A stretch of 64,000 nt of DNA from CAZHOV01 sp964534315. Lineage in GTDB: Bacteria > Bacteroidota > Bacteroidia > Chitinophagales > Saprospiraceae. The stretch lies in the NCBI GenBank assembly GCA_964534315.1, contig CAZHOV010000006.1, forward strand, positions 7,166-71,165, read 5' to 3'. Made by a program: the position numbers and the translations under genes. Below are positions 8,044-16,279 of the stretch, in pieces. Each line of letters begins with the position of its first letter. Position 1 is the stretch's first letter. A model generated the notes under the pieces. The model saw only the letters and a list, made by a program, of their open reading frames with translations, was not told the origin of the DNA and ran no database searches.

Positions 8044-9465
8044 CTATTCGCTTCCTTCTTGTTTCTCTTTCTCAATAAAGCGATCCAGGAATTCACCTAG
8101 TTGCTCTGCCCCGATTCGATTTACTAAAATTTCTTTGTTTCGATCCAAAATCATGATCTTGGGAGTAGTCCGGATATCATACTTTTGATGAAAACGAGAT
8201 TTATTTCTTGGATCATACGTATTAATAAAGTGGTCGGCCATTCCTTTTTGATCGACGTATTCCCAGCATTTATTGGATTTATCTCCCATATCTGTACAAA
8301 CAGTAAAGATTTGTACGCCTTTATCTTTATAATCTTCGCGAAACTTAATAATCTTTGGCATAGATTTTTGGCAAGTACCACATCCGGGCCTCCAGAAAAC
8401 CAATACCGTATAATCAGCATCAATATTGTAAAGCTCAATCGGATTTTCTTCCCTGTCATAAACAGTTATTTTAGGAGCCTGCTTACCTACAAAAATAGGT
8501 TTTAACCGATAAGCTTTTCTTAATATTTCGTTTTTGGAATCTTCGTCAATAAAAGGAGTCAGTCCTTTTTGTACGTAATTATCTGATAAATGCACAAATA
8601 TTTCTTCGAATCGGAGGGTATTCGTTCTTCCATATTCATTCAAGAATTGTACAATAAGGTATTGGAAATTTTCCTTATTGGGTTTTGCCATTTCCAGCAC
8701 TCGGTCAATAGAGCTAATAACTGAATCCGGACGCTGAAGCGTTAACTTATGGATGTAATAATCAACCTTATTATTGACAACTGGTGTCCGAAGTAACCGG
8801 CTATCTGAAAGATCAACATTATCAAAATAGTGCTGAAGTCGGAAATCGTATTTTTTTTGTAAGATTTCCTCCTCCGTACCTTCAAACTCGGGAAATTCAG
8901 GCTCTATATCGGCCATTAAAATAGCAGCAGTCAAGGTGTTAGGGTGGTTCTTATTGACCTCCTTTTTGTAGGCTGCGATCTCTTCGCCTATTTCTTTAAT
9001 CTGTCGTTCAAGTTTATCGGTTTTGTCGGGGCTATTTTCCTTCTCCGTCTTTAATTGCTCAAGTCTTTGTTGTTTTTTGGAATAAAAATCTAAATATTCC
9101 ATAAAAATAGTATTGTCTTCTGAACCGCTTATATCCACAGACGCCGGGAGCTCATTAACGTCTGCTGCAATTTTGATGAAAGACTCTTTGTCGGTAATCA
9201 GAAACTGAATAAATTTATTATTCGGCGGAATGACAATGTAGTGGATCCCTGTTGAGACCATCTCCGTATCTTCAAAAATAAATTTACCCGAAGATTGCCG
9301 GGAAGTGGTATCCATCAGGAATGGTTTTTTACCATAAAACTGCCCCATATATAACTCATCGCTATTATGGTTTTTCAATTCTACTTCTATCCGATAAGCA
9401 GCCTCCTGACTGTAAGAAAAGGATAAAACAAACAAAAAAAGAAAGCTAAAGATAATCGATTTCAT
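8044..9465 (-). CDS. DUF5106/TlpA-type thiol-disulphide oxidoreductase
   Basis: Exported thioredoxin-fold protein of 473 residues. A signal peptide (residues 1-20, ending SFSYSQ) is followed by a DUF4369-like beta region (to about 110), a helical DUF5106-like middle (about 120-320, with a charged coiled stretch at 128-170) and a C-terminal thioredoxin domain. The active site is GCGTC with C362 and C365, followed by the cis-proline strand TTPKIMIL. A paralogue of the same architecture lies at 41041-42549. The likely role is periplasmic redox work, such as cytochrome maturation or protein disulphide handling; the substrate is unknown. It is the last gene of the minus-strand group before the divergent icd. 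Confidence 0.88.
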   Translation of the reverse strand: MKSIIFSFLFLFVLSFSYSQEAAYRIEVELKNHNSDELYMGQFYGKKPFLMDTTSRQSSGKFIFEDTEMVSTGIHYIVIPPNNKFIQFLITDKESFIKIAADVNELPASVDISGSEDNTIFMEYLDFYSKKQQRLEQLKTEKENSPDKTDKLERQIKEIGEEIAAYKKEVNKNHPNTLTAAILMADIEPEFPEFEGTEEEILQKKYDFRLQHYFDNVDLSDSRLLRTPVVNNKVDYYIHKLTLQRPDSVISSIDRVLEMAKPNKENFQYLIVQFLNEYGRTNTLRFEEIFVHLSDNYVQKGLTPFIDEDSKNEILRKAYRLKPIFVGKQAPKITVYDREENPIELYNIDADYTVLVFWRPGCGTCQKSMPKIIKFREDYKDKGVQIFTVCTDMGDKSNKCWEYVDQKGMADHFINTYDPRNKSRFHQKYDIRTTPKIMILDRNKEILVNRIGAEQLGEFLDRFIEKEKQEGSE

Positions 9466-9729
9466 ATGTGTACTAATTTTCTTTACTTGTTATAATTCGA
9501 ATTTTGAATACATAGTTTACAATAAGCAAATTTTATTCCGAACCCTGGTGTTCAGTTATTTTGCTGCTCAATGAAAGGAATTCCAATCGTAATGAACTGG
9601 TCAACCTTCTAAGAATAAGCGTCAAAAAGGCTGAATTGAGTTTGATGATCGTATATTTTATTACATTTGTTTCAGATTAAGAACTTACTTATCCTAATTC
9701 TATTCTTGTAAATTTATAATCTACTTATC

Positions 9730-10995
9730 ATGAATGGCACAAAAGTAACGAATGAAAATGGAAATTTAAATGTTCCCAATGATCCGATTATCCCATTTAT
9801 AGAGGGTGACGGTATTGGACCGGATATATGGGCGGCGGCCTCTAAAGTACTAGAGGCAGCTGTTGATAAAGCCTATAATGGGGAGCGAAAGATTGTCTGG
9901 AAAGAAGTGTTGGCTGGCCAAAAAGCCTATGATCATCAACAAGAATGGCTCCCGCAAGAAACCCTGGATACGATTAGGGAACATTTGGTAGCAATTAAAG
10001 GACCGCTAACTACTCCTATCGGAGGAGGGATCCGGTCGTTAAATGTAGCGCTTAGAAAATTATTGGATCTATATGCTTGCGTGCGGCCTGTTCGATATTA
10101 TAAAGGTGTTCCTTCTCCGGTGAAGCGCCCCGAAGATGTTGATATGGTAATCTTTAGAGAAAATACCGAAGATGTTTATGCAGGAATTGAATACCTTAAC
10201 GGTACTCCTGAATGCGATAAACTTAAAAATTTCCTGATCAATGATATGGGAGTGGATAAAATCCGTTTTCCCAATACGGTTTCACTCGGTATCAAGCCTG
10301 TTTCCATAGAAGGAACCGAACGCATTGTCAAGGCTGCTATTGAGTATGCCCTTGAGCATAAACTTCCATCTGTTACCCTGGTCCATAAAGGAAATATTAT
10401 GAAATTTACTGAAGGACACTTCAAACAATGGGGATATGAAATGGCCGAACGGGAATACGGAGGTAAGGTGTTCACTTGGGGTCAGTATGACCGGATTGTA
10501 GAAGAAAAAGGAAAAGACGCGGCAAATGCTGCCCAGCAGGAAGCGTTGGATAATGGAGCTATCTTGATTAAAGATTCTATTGCCGATGCCTTTTTGCAGC
10601 AGATTATCACGCGCCCTAAAGAATACAGTGTTATCGCAACTCTAAATCTCAATGGAGATTACGTTTCAGATGCCCTTGCTGCTCAGGTGGGCGGAATTGG
10701 TATTGCTCCCGGAGCTAATATTAATTATAATACCGGTATCGCTATTTTTGAAGCCACCCATGGTACCGCTCCAAAATATGCCGGGTTAGATAAGGTGAAT
10801 CCAAGTTCTGTCATCCTATCAGGTGCCATGATGCTCGAATATTTAGGCTGGACCGAAGCAAAAGATCTTGTTGAAAAAGGATTGGAAGCTGCTATTTTAA
10901 GTAAAAGAGTTACTTATGACTTTGAACGCCTGATGAATGGCGCTACTAAGTTAAAGACTTCTGAGTTTGGCGATGAGATTATTAAGAATATGTAA
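9730..10995 (+). CDS. icd: NADP-dependent isocitrate dehydrogenase
   Basis: Oxidative decarboxylation of isocitrate to 2-oxoglutarate in the TCA cycle. The 421 residues match the E. coli-type homodimeric enzyme. The nucleotide/substrate entry PFIEGDGIGPDIW, the isocitrate-binding block GGIRSLNVALRK, the RENTEDVYAGIE loop, VHKGNIMKFTEG, the metal-site NGDYVSDALAAQVGG and the ATHGTAPKYAG segment are all present. The start ATG at 9730 places the conserved domain at a normal distance. It is monocistronic, ending at a long hairpin shared with the convergent IscA-type gene. Confidence 0.97.
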   Translation: MNGTKVTNENGNLNVPNDPIIPFIEGDGIGPDIWAAASKVLEAAVDKAYNGERKIVWKEVLAGQKAYDHQQEWLPQETLDTIREHLVAIKGPLTTPIGGGIRSLNVALRKLLDLYACVRPVRYYKGVPSPVKRPEDVDMVIFRENTEDVYAGIEYLNGTPECDKLKNFLINDMGVDKIRFPNTVSLGIKPVSIEGTERIVKAAIEYALEHKLPSVTLVHKGNIMKFTEGHFKQWGYEMAEREYGGKVFTWGQYDRIVEEKGKDAANAAQQEALDNGAILIKDSIADAFLQQIITRPKEYSVIATLNLNGDYVSDALAAQVGGIGIAPGANINYNTGIAIFEATHGTAPKYAGLDKVNPSSVILSGAMMLEYLGWTEAKDLVEKGLEAAILSKRVTYDFERLMNGATKLKTSEFGDEIIKNM

Positions 10996-11008
10996 TGATG
11001 TGATGCAT

Positions 11009-11065
11009 TTTATAACGAGGGTGTGTCGAAACACGAATAGTGTTTTGAAACATCCTCGTTATAAA
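11009..11065. terminator. Long hairpin between convergent icd and IscA-type genes
   Basis: Arms of 26 bp around a 5-base loop, with three imperfections, two of which can be G-U pairs. The outer 12 pairs (TTTATAACGAGG / CCTCGTTATAAA region) are perfect. There is no strong T run on either side. The position between two stop codons suggests a bidirectional transcript end or an mRNA-stabilising hairpin. Confidence 0.6.
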
Positions 11066-11123
11066 CCGAAGAAGAGCAGCTTTTCGAGAAGCAGGACCTG
11101 AAGGTTATTGCATAAAAACTACC

Positions 11124-11483
11124 TTAGGCGGAAAAGGAAGTGCCGCAGCCGCAGGTATCGGAAGCATTTGGATTATTAAAAATAAAACCCCGGTTATTTA
11201 AGCCATCCAACCAGTCGATTTCCATTCCAATCAGATAAATGCCGTGAGATTTCTCCATGAAAATTTTCATGCCATCTAGCTGATAAACGTTATCTTTTTC
11301 TTTTTGCTCATCAAACCCCAGGACATAAGAAAAACCAGAACAGCCTCCTCCTTTAACCCCCACTCTTAAGCCATGAGAGTCCGGAATTTGTTGATCATTC
11401 ATTATTTTCCGCAGTTCGGTAAGCGCATTTTCTGTAATTTTTATTGGCGCAGTAGTCATTTTATCCTTTGTAGTAGTAGTCAT
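11124..11483 (-). CDS. IscA/HesB-type Fe-S assembly protein
   Basis: A-type carrier that receives Fe-S clusters or iron and delivers them to apo-proteins in the cytoplasm. The three conserved cysteines are present, in GGCSGFSY and in the C-terminal DTCGCGTSF motif. The helix ITENALTELRKIM at the start and the GMEIDWLDGLNNRGFIFNNPNA strand region are typical. The 119 residues include a short Thr/Lys-rich lead (MTTTTKDKM); a second ATG eight codons in would give 111 residues, closer to the family norm, so the start is uncertain. NifU-type and Mrp genes in the same window cover other steps of Fe-S assembly. Confidence 0.93.
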   Translation of the reverse strand: MTTTTKDKMTTAPIKITENALTELRKIMNDQQIPDSHGLRVGVKGGGCSGFSYVLGFDEQKEKDNVYQLDGMKIFMEKSHGIYLIGMEIDWLDGLNNRGFIFNNPNASDTCGCGTSFSA

Positions 11484-11650
11484 ATACTATTTTTTCAATT
11501 AAAAACACATAAATTACTCAATTGGTTTAAAGCTAAGAAAAACCTTTAACTTATGCCAATAATATAATAATCTTATCTCCTTTCCTAAAAAAACAGTAAA
11601 ATGCGTTTAATTTTGCATCTTCGCCATCAAAAAATTAAAAAATACACGGT

Positions 11651-12187
11651 ATGCCAGAGTGGTTAATGGTTATCTTAGAAATTGTGAAACTTACTATTCC
11701 TGCATTAATTGTCTATTTAACAGTTAATGCCCTGTTGAAAAACTATTTGAACAATCAATATAATCTCAGACAAATAGATCTCAAGCAAGCTCAACAGAGC
11801 TCAACAACGCCGCTGAGGTTGCAAGCCTACGAGCGCTTGATGCTATTTTGCGAACGCATATCCATCCCAAATCTGATGCTTCGACTGCAAACCAAAAAAA
11901 TGAGCGTTGAAGATCTTAAAATGGCTATGATGGTTACCGTCCAAAAAGAATATGAGCATAACGTTACTCAACAAGTCTATGTCTCTGATAACCTCTGGAA
12001 AATTATCTCTCTTGCAAAAGATGATGTGCTAAATATTATCAATGTCATTGCGGATCGACTGGATCAGGGTGAAGATGCTCAATTGCTTCGCGAATCTCTA
12101 ATGGTTCACCTTCAAAGTAATGCAGATACTATTGTAGTGGAAAAAGCTAAGTTCGCGATAAAAAAGGAAATTGGATTGATCTTGTAA
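11651..12187 (+). CDS. Membrane-anchored conserved protein of unknown function
   Basis: A 178-residue protein with one N-terminal membrane segment (residues 4-26, VILEIVKLTIPALIVYLTVNAL) followed by a soluble, mainly helical domain. The pattern TPLRLQAYERLMLFCERI and the downstream helices, including VQKEYEHNVTQQVYVSDNLW, occur in a Bacteroidota family that I believe is now named DUF7935. Nothing in the sequence shows a catalytic motif. It begins a short plus-strand run with the nucleotidase gene pair 34 bases downstream. Confidence 0.65.
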   Translation: MPEWLMVILEIVKLTIPALIVYLTVNALLKNYLNNQYNLRQIDLKQAQQSSTTPLRLQAYERLMLFCERISIPNLMLRLQTKKMSVEDLKMAMMVTVQKEYEHNVTQQVYVSDNLWKIISLAKDDVLNIINVIADRLDQGEDAQLLRESLMVHLQSNADTIVVEKAKFAIKKEIGLIL

Positions 12188-12221
12188 TCGTTAATATGTA
12201 TTTCTTTTCAATCTCTACCTA

Positions 12222-12989
12222 ATGCTTACTAAACTAATGAAACGCTTTGATATTTGGGGTGGTTTAGTTATCCTATTATTGCTGTCTTCCTGTTCTACCA
12301 CTCAGCACATTGCAAAGGTTTCGCCCACGGGGTATGAGCTAACCAAAGATGCCGGGATAAAGCCTGATTCTGCCATACAACAACTCATTATTCCCTACCG
12401 AAAGGAGTTGGTTGCCGAAATGAGCAACATAATTGGTTATGCCGCTCAAGATTTGGATCGTGGAACACCCGAATCTACCCTTGGAAACTGGGTAGGGGAC
12501 CTACTCCATCAAAAAGCTGAGCAATATTATGGCAAAAAGGTAGACTTTGCTATTTCCAATGCCGGAGGACTTCGCCTATCTTCCATTCCCCAAGGTCCCA
12601 TAACAACAGGAATGATTTACGAATTGATGCCCTTTGATAATATGTTGGTAATCATGCACTTGAAAGGTGAGCTTGTCAGTACACTTTTTGATCATATGGC
12701 CGCAAAGGGAGGTTGGCCTGTCAGTCATCAGGTTCGTTATCAAATAAAAGAACGGAAAGCTGTAAATATTACGATCAATGGCAGTATCCTCGACCCCAAA
12801 GCGATCTATACCATAGCCCTTCCCGATTATGTGGCCAACGGAGGCGATGATAGCGGTTTTTTGAAAGGCCAGGAACACAAAAATCTGAATTTATTAGTTA
12901 GGGATGCCATGATTGAATTTGTCGAAGAAAAATGGAAGGCTGGTGAGAAAATGAAGGCTGAATTACAAAATCGTGTAGATAACCAATAA
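12222..12989 (+). CDS. 5'-nucleotidase C-terminal domain lipoprotein
   Basis: A 255-residue protein containing only the substrate-binding C-terminal domain of UshA-type 5'-nucleotidases. The opening has a hydrophobic signal ending at the lipobox LLLSSC, so it is probably a lipoprotein. The domain blocks ESTLGNWVGDLL, DFAISNAGGLR, GPITTGMIYELMPFDNMLVIMHLKG and YTIALPDYVANGGDDS correspond to the nucleoside-binding part. The metal-binding catalytic half is encoded by the next gene, 10 bases downstream, so the two products likely form one split enzyme in the cell envelope, scavenging nucleotides. Confidence 0.9.
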   Translation: MLTKLMKRFDIWGGLVILLLLSSCSTTQHIAKVSPTGYELTKDAGIKPDSAIQQLIIPYRKELVAEMSNIIGYAAQDLDRGTPESTLGNWVGDLLHQKAEQYYGKKVDFAISNAGGLRLSSIPQGPITTGMIYELMPFDNMLVIMHLKGELVSTLFDHMAAKGGWPVSHQVRYQIKERKAVNITINGSILDPKAIYTIALPDYVANGGDDSGFLKGQEHKNLNLLVRDAMIEFVEEKWKAGEKMKAELQNRVDNQ

Positions 12990-12999
12990 AACTATTCAT

Positions 13000-13920
13000 A
13001 TGGATCGCCGTAGTTTTATCAAAAAATCAACTGCCGCCGGTATTCTTTTAGGAACAGGTATCATTCCTCTTTCTGCTATCGGGAAACCTGAAATCACCAA
13101 ATTAACCATCCTTCACACCAACGATGTACACAGCAGAATAGACCCATTTCCGCTAAATGGAAGTAAATATGAGGGTAAGGGGGGAGCAGCGAGAAGAGCT
13201 GCGTTGATCAAAAAAATACGGAAGGCAGAGCAACATGTAATGCTACTTGATGCAGGGGATATATTTCAGGGAACACCTTATTTTAATTTATACAAAGGCG
13301 AATTGGATATCAAGTTAATGTCTGAGATGGATTATGATGCCGCTACAATCGGCAACCATGATTTTGATGCAGGCATAGCAATGCTGGCTCAACAAACGCA
13401 GCATGCTTCTTTTTCATTTCTTTCCTGCAATTATGATTTTTCCAATACCCCCATGAAAGGCAAGATTAAGCCTTATCAGATTTTTCATAAAGGCGATCTG
13501 AAAATCGGAGTGCTTGGAGTAGGGATTCAGTTGGATGGCTTAGTGCCAGAGGAATGGTATGGGGAAACCCGTTATTTAGAACCGATTGAACAGGTCAACT
13601 ATTGGGCCGCGGTCCTTAAAGAAGAGCAGAAATGTGATTATGTCATTTGCTTATCTCACCTGGGCTTCCAATATGATCAATCTGATAAAGTTTCTGACCT
13701 GATCCTTGCTGAATATTCCAGGCACATCGATCTAATTATCGGCGGCCATACCCATACTTTTTTGGAAAGGCCTCACATTGTTGAAAATCTTTCCGGACAG
13801 CCGGTGTTGATCAATCAAGTAGGTTGGGCCGGAATAATTTTGGGAAGAATAGATGTGTATTTTGAAAGAAATAAAAAAAAGCGATGTGTATCTTGTGAAA
13901 ATCTTTGGATTGAAACTTGA
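13000..13920 (+). CDS. 5'-nucleotidase metallophosphatase domain, Tat-exported
   Basis: A 306-residue calcineurin-like phosphoesterase forming the catalytic N-terminal half of a UshA-type 5'-nucleotidase. The Tat-like signal begins MDRRSFIKKS. Metal ligands are visible in LHTNDVHSRID, LLDAGDIFQGTPYFNLYKG, TIGNHDFDAG, VICLSHLGFQYD and the GGHTHTFLE motif. The C-terminal substrate-binding half is missing and is supplied by the gene immediately upstream. The order is thus the reverse of the fused enzyme (C-half gene first). A weak hairpin follows the stop codon. Confidence 0.92.
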   Translation: MDRRSFIKKSTAAGILLGTGIIPLSAIGKPEITKLTILHTNDVHSRIDPFPLNGSKYEGKGGAARRAALIKKIRKAEQHVMLLDAGDIFQGTPYFNLYKGELDIKLMSEMDYDAATIGNHDFDAGIAMLAQQTQHASFSFLSCNYDFSNTPMKGKIKPYQIFHKGDLKIGVLGVGIQLDGLVPEEWYGETRYLEPIEQVNYWAAVLKEEQKCDYVICLSHLGFQYDQSDKVSDLILAEYSRHIDLIIGGHTHTFLERPHIVENLSGQPVLINQVGWAGIILGRIDVYFERNKKKRCVSCENLWIET

Positions 13921-13933
13921 TGAATGGCCTTAA

Positions 13934-13970
13934 CCCCTTGAGAATTAAGCTTAATATTTGGGTCAAGGGG
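13934..13970 (+). terminator. Weak hairpin after the nucleotidase pair
   Basis: CCCCTTGA and TCAAGGGG pair across a 21-base AT-rich loop, directly after the stop codon at 13920. There is no T run behind it, so it may only mark a 3' end loosely. Confidence 0.4.
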
Positions 13971-14593
13971 AAAAGAAATGCCATTAAACAATGTGTTTAC
14001 GTTTTTTACCCTAAAAATGATTCTTTTTTTACTGGTTTACTTACATCTATCCTTTTCTAGTAGAGGTGATCGGGTTTTGGCAATAGTTATCTCTTAACAC
14101 TTTTTTGAGTTATTGTTTTTGATCGGCGATTAGGTTTGGTTTAGGTTTACTGTTCTGTAGCTTAGGTGTATGCTTAGCCCCTGATAATTATCGGTTTATA
14201 AATTAAATCAATGAATGTTTAATACTTAGTTTTTGTATAATTTACTGAAAAACAGCTGATTGCACAAGAAGTCTTGTCCTTTTTTCAATACATTAGATCG
14301 AACATTTTAATTTTATGAATTATTTTATTTGTAATCAGGCTAATAATATTAGGCTGAAAAAAATAAAAATAAAAGATCAAAATAAAGCTTTCATTTCTGA
14401 AAAAAATTTCACAACTTTGTAATCCTTCAAAACTGAAATGGACTACTCCTCCATTTGTCTAAGAAGAAGGAAGGAAAGACACAGCTCAATTTTTTAGGAA
14501 ACGTGAAAAACTTCAAGATGGACTAAACACCTCGAAGGGTTGTAAACTCGTGTATTTTGTTAACAGCTTATTGCTAAAATTGGTATTTGACGT
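13971..14593. other. Long AT-rich spacer upstream of dnaA
   Basis: About 620 bases without a credible gene on either strand. The composition is AT-rich, with a local repeat of TTAGGTTT near 14130-14150 and a purine-rich run near 14460-14480. I looked for DnaA boxes (TTATCCACA and close variants, both strands) and found none, so there is no support here for a replication origin. The spacer presumably holds the dnaA promoter and a long leader. Confidence 0.5.
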
Positions 14594-16039
14594 ATGGTAA
14601 AGAATCACACAACGGTATGGAACAACTGTCTGCGCACAATTCGTAGAAATATAAATTCTCAAAGTTTTAAGACCTGGTTTGAACCGATCAGACCGGTTCG
14701 GTTAGATAATAACGCTCTTACTATACAAGTACCAAATAAGTTTTTTTATGAGTGGCTGGAGGAGCATTACGTTTCTTTACTCAAAACATCTATCCGTCAG
14801 GAACTTGGGGACAAAGGCAGATTGGAGTACCAGATTCTGATGAGTAAGCCAGAAGTACAAAAAGTCACTGCGGGGAAAGAGTCCTTTTCTCAAAAAAATG
14901 ATCAGAAAAAACCATATAACGATTCAGGGGTGCCTGGTTCGGTTGAAGCAGAGATTATCAAAAATCCATTTGTAATTCCTGGTATCAAAAAACTTCAAAT
15001 TGATCCTCAGCTCAACCCCACTTATACTTTTGAGTCTTTCATAGAGGGCGATTGTAATCGATTAGCCAGGTCCGCAGGCTTTGCTGTGGCCAAAAAACCC
15101 GGCCGAACAGCATTTAATCCGCTCGTTATTTTCGGTGATGTAGGCCTGGGTAAAACCCACCTTGCACAGGCTATCGGGAATCAGGTATTGCGGTTGATGA
15201 ATAATAAAACCGTCTTGTATGTATCATCCGAAAAGTTTACCAATCAAATCATTCAGTCTATTAAGAATAATGCGGTTAACGATTTCGTCAACTTCTATCA
15301 GCTGATAGATGTACTGATCGTTGACGATATTCAGTTTCTGGCCGATAAGCAAAAAACACAGGAAATCTTTTTCCACATTTTTAATCAATTACATCAAAAC
15401 GGCAAACAGATCATTCTTACTTCTGACCGTCCGCCCAAAGATCTCAACGGGATGGAAGAACGACTGATCTCCCGGTTTAAATGGGGATTATCCGCCGACC
15501 TCCAAGCTCCGGACCTCGAAACGCGTATGGCAATTCTGGAAGCTAAAATGGGGCAGGAGGGGATTCAAATTCCTCAAAATGTGCTTGAATTTGTTTGCTA
15601 CAACATTAAAAATAATATCCGCGAACTGGAAGGGGTGCTTATTTCATTGGTGGCACAATCTACCCTTAACAAACGGGAAATTGACATGGGACTCGCTAAA
15701 GAAGTGATCAAAAACTTCGTGTCGCAAATGTCTAAAGAAATTACGGTCGAATTTATTCAAAAATTGGTTGCCGAACATTTTAAAGTTCCCGTCGACACGC
15801 TAGCCGGAAAAACCAGAAAACGCTCTATCGTAATCGCTCGCCAACTTTCTATGTACTTGGCCAAAAATCTTACCAATAAATCGCTTAAAGCAATCGGCGA
15901 AAATTTCGGAGGGCGTGATCACAGTACGGTCATCTATTCCTGTAAAGCTGTTCAAGACCTAATGGACACGGATGCCATCTTTAAAGATGCCGTTTCCGAC
16001 CTGGAGAAGAAAATTAAACTTAGCCTTAATGAAAAGTGA
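14594..16039 (+). CDS. dnaA: Chromosomal replication initiator DnaA
   Basis: Binds origin DnaA boxes and opens the duplex as an ATP-dependent filament. All four domains are visible in 481 residues: domain I (1-85, with VWNNCLRTIRRNI and SFKTWFEPI), a linker domain II (about 86-135), the AAA+ domain III with Walker A GDVGLGKT (181-188) and Walker B VLIVDDIQFL, and the C-terminal DNA-binding domain IV. Domain IV carries the signature GGRDHSTVIYSC that reads DnaA boxes. The ATG at 14594 fits the family N-terminus. No dnaN, rpmH or gidB neighbours are present, so this is not the classical origin cluster. Confidence 0.97.
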   Translation: MVKNHTTVWNNCLRTIRRNINSQSFKTWFEPIRPVRLDNNALTIQVPNKFFYEWLEEHYVSLLKTSIRQELGDKGRLEYQILMSKPEVQKVTAGKESFSQKNDQKKPYNDSGVPGSVEAEIIKNPFVIPGIKKLQIDPQLNPTYTFESFIEGDCNRLARSAGFAVAKKPGRTAFNPLVIFGDVGLGKTHLAQAIGNQVLRLMNNKTVLYVSSEKFTNQIIQSIKNNAVNDFVNFYQLIDVLIVDDIQFLADKQKTQEIFFHIFNQLHQNGKQIILTSDRPPKDLNGMEERLISRFKWGLSADLQAPDLETRMAILEAKMGQEGIQIPQNVLEFVCYNIKNNIRELEGVLISLVAQSTLNKREIDMGLAKEVIKNFVSQMSKEITVEFIQKLVAEHFKVPVDTLAGKTRKRSIVIARQLSMYLAKNLTNKSLKAIGENFGGRDHSTVIYSCKAVQDLMDTDAIFKDAVSDLEKKIKLSLNEK

Positions 16040-16279
16040 GAGACCGAAGGAATGGTCACCGTTCAAAGGTAAGGAGGGGACAAGCGGCAAATCAAAATTG
16101 CTTGTAGAATAAATCTGTTCGTTCATTATAGACTAAGTGATTGAATACCTGGAATGAACGCAGGAAATAATGACCGAACTCAAAAAGATTTTTTATACCA
16201 ATTTTTTTGCCTTACTGCTTATGTGTTATAATGGTGCCACGCGGGTGACAATACAAAAGGGCTAACAGAAACCGCCAGA

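Noticed and set aside
13921..14593. Replication origin next to dnaA
   Set aside because: No DnaA boxes and none of the usual origin neighbours were seen.
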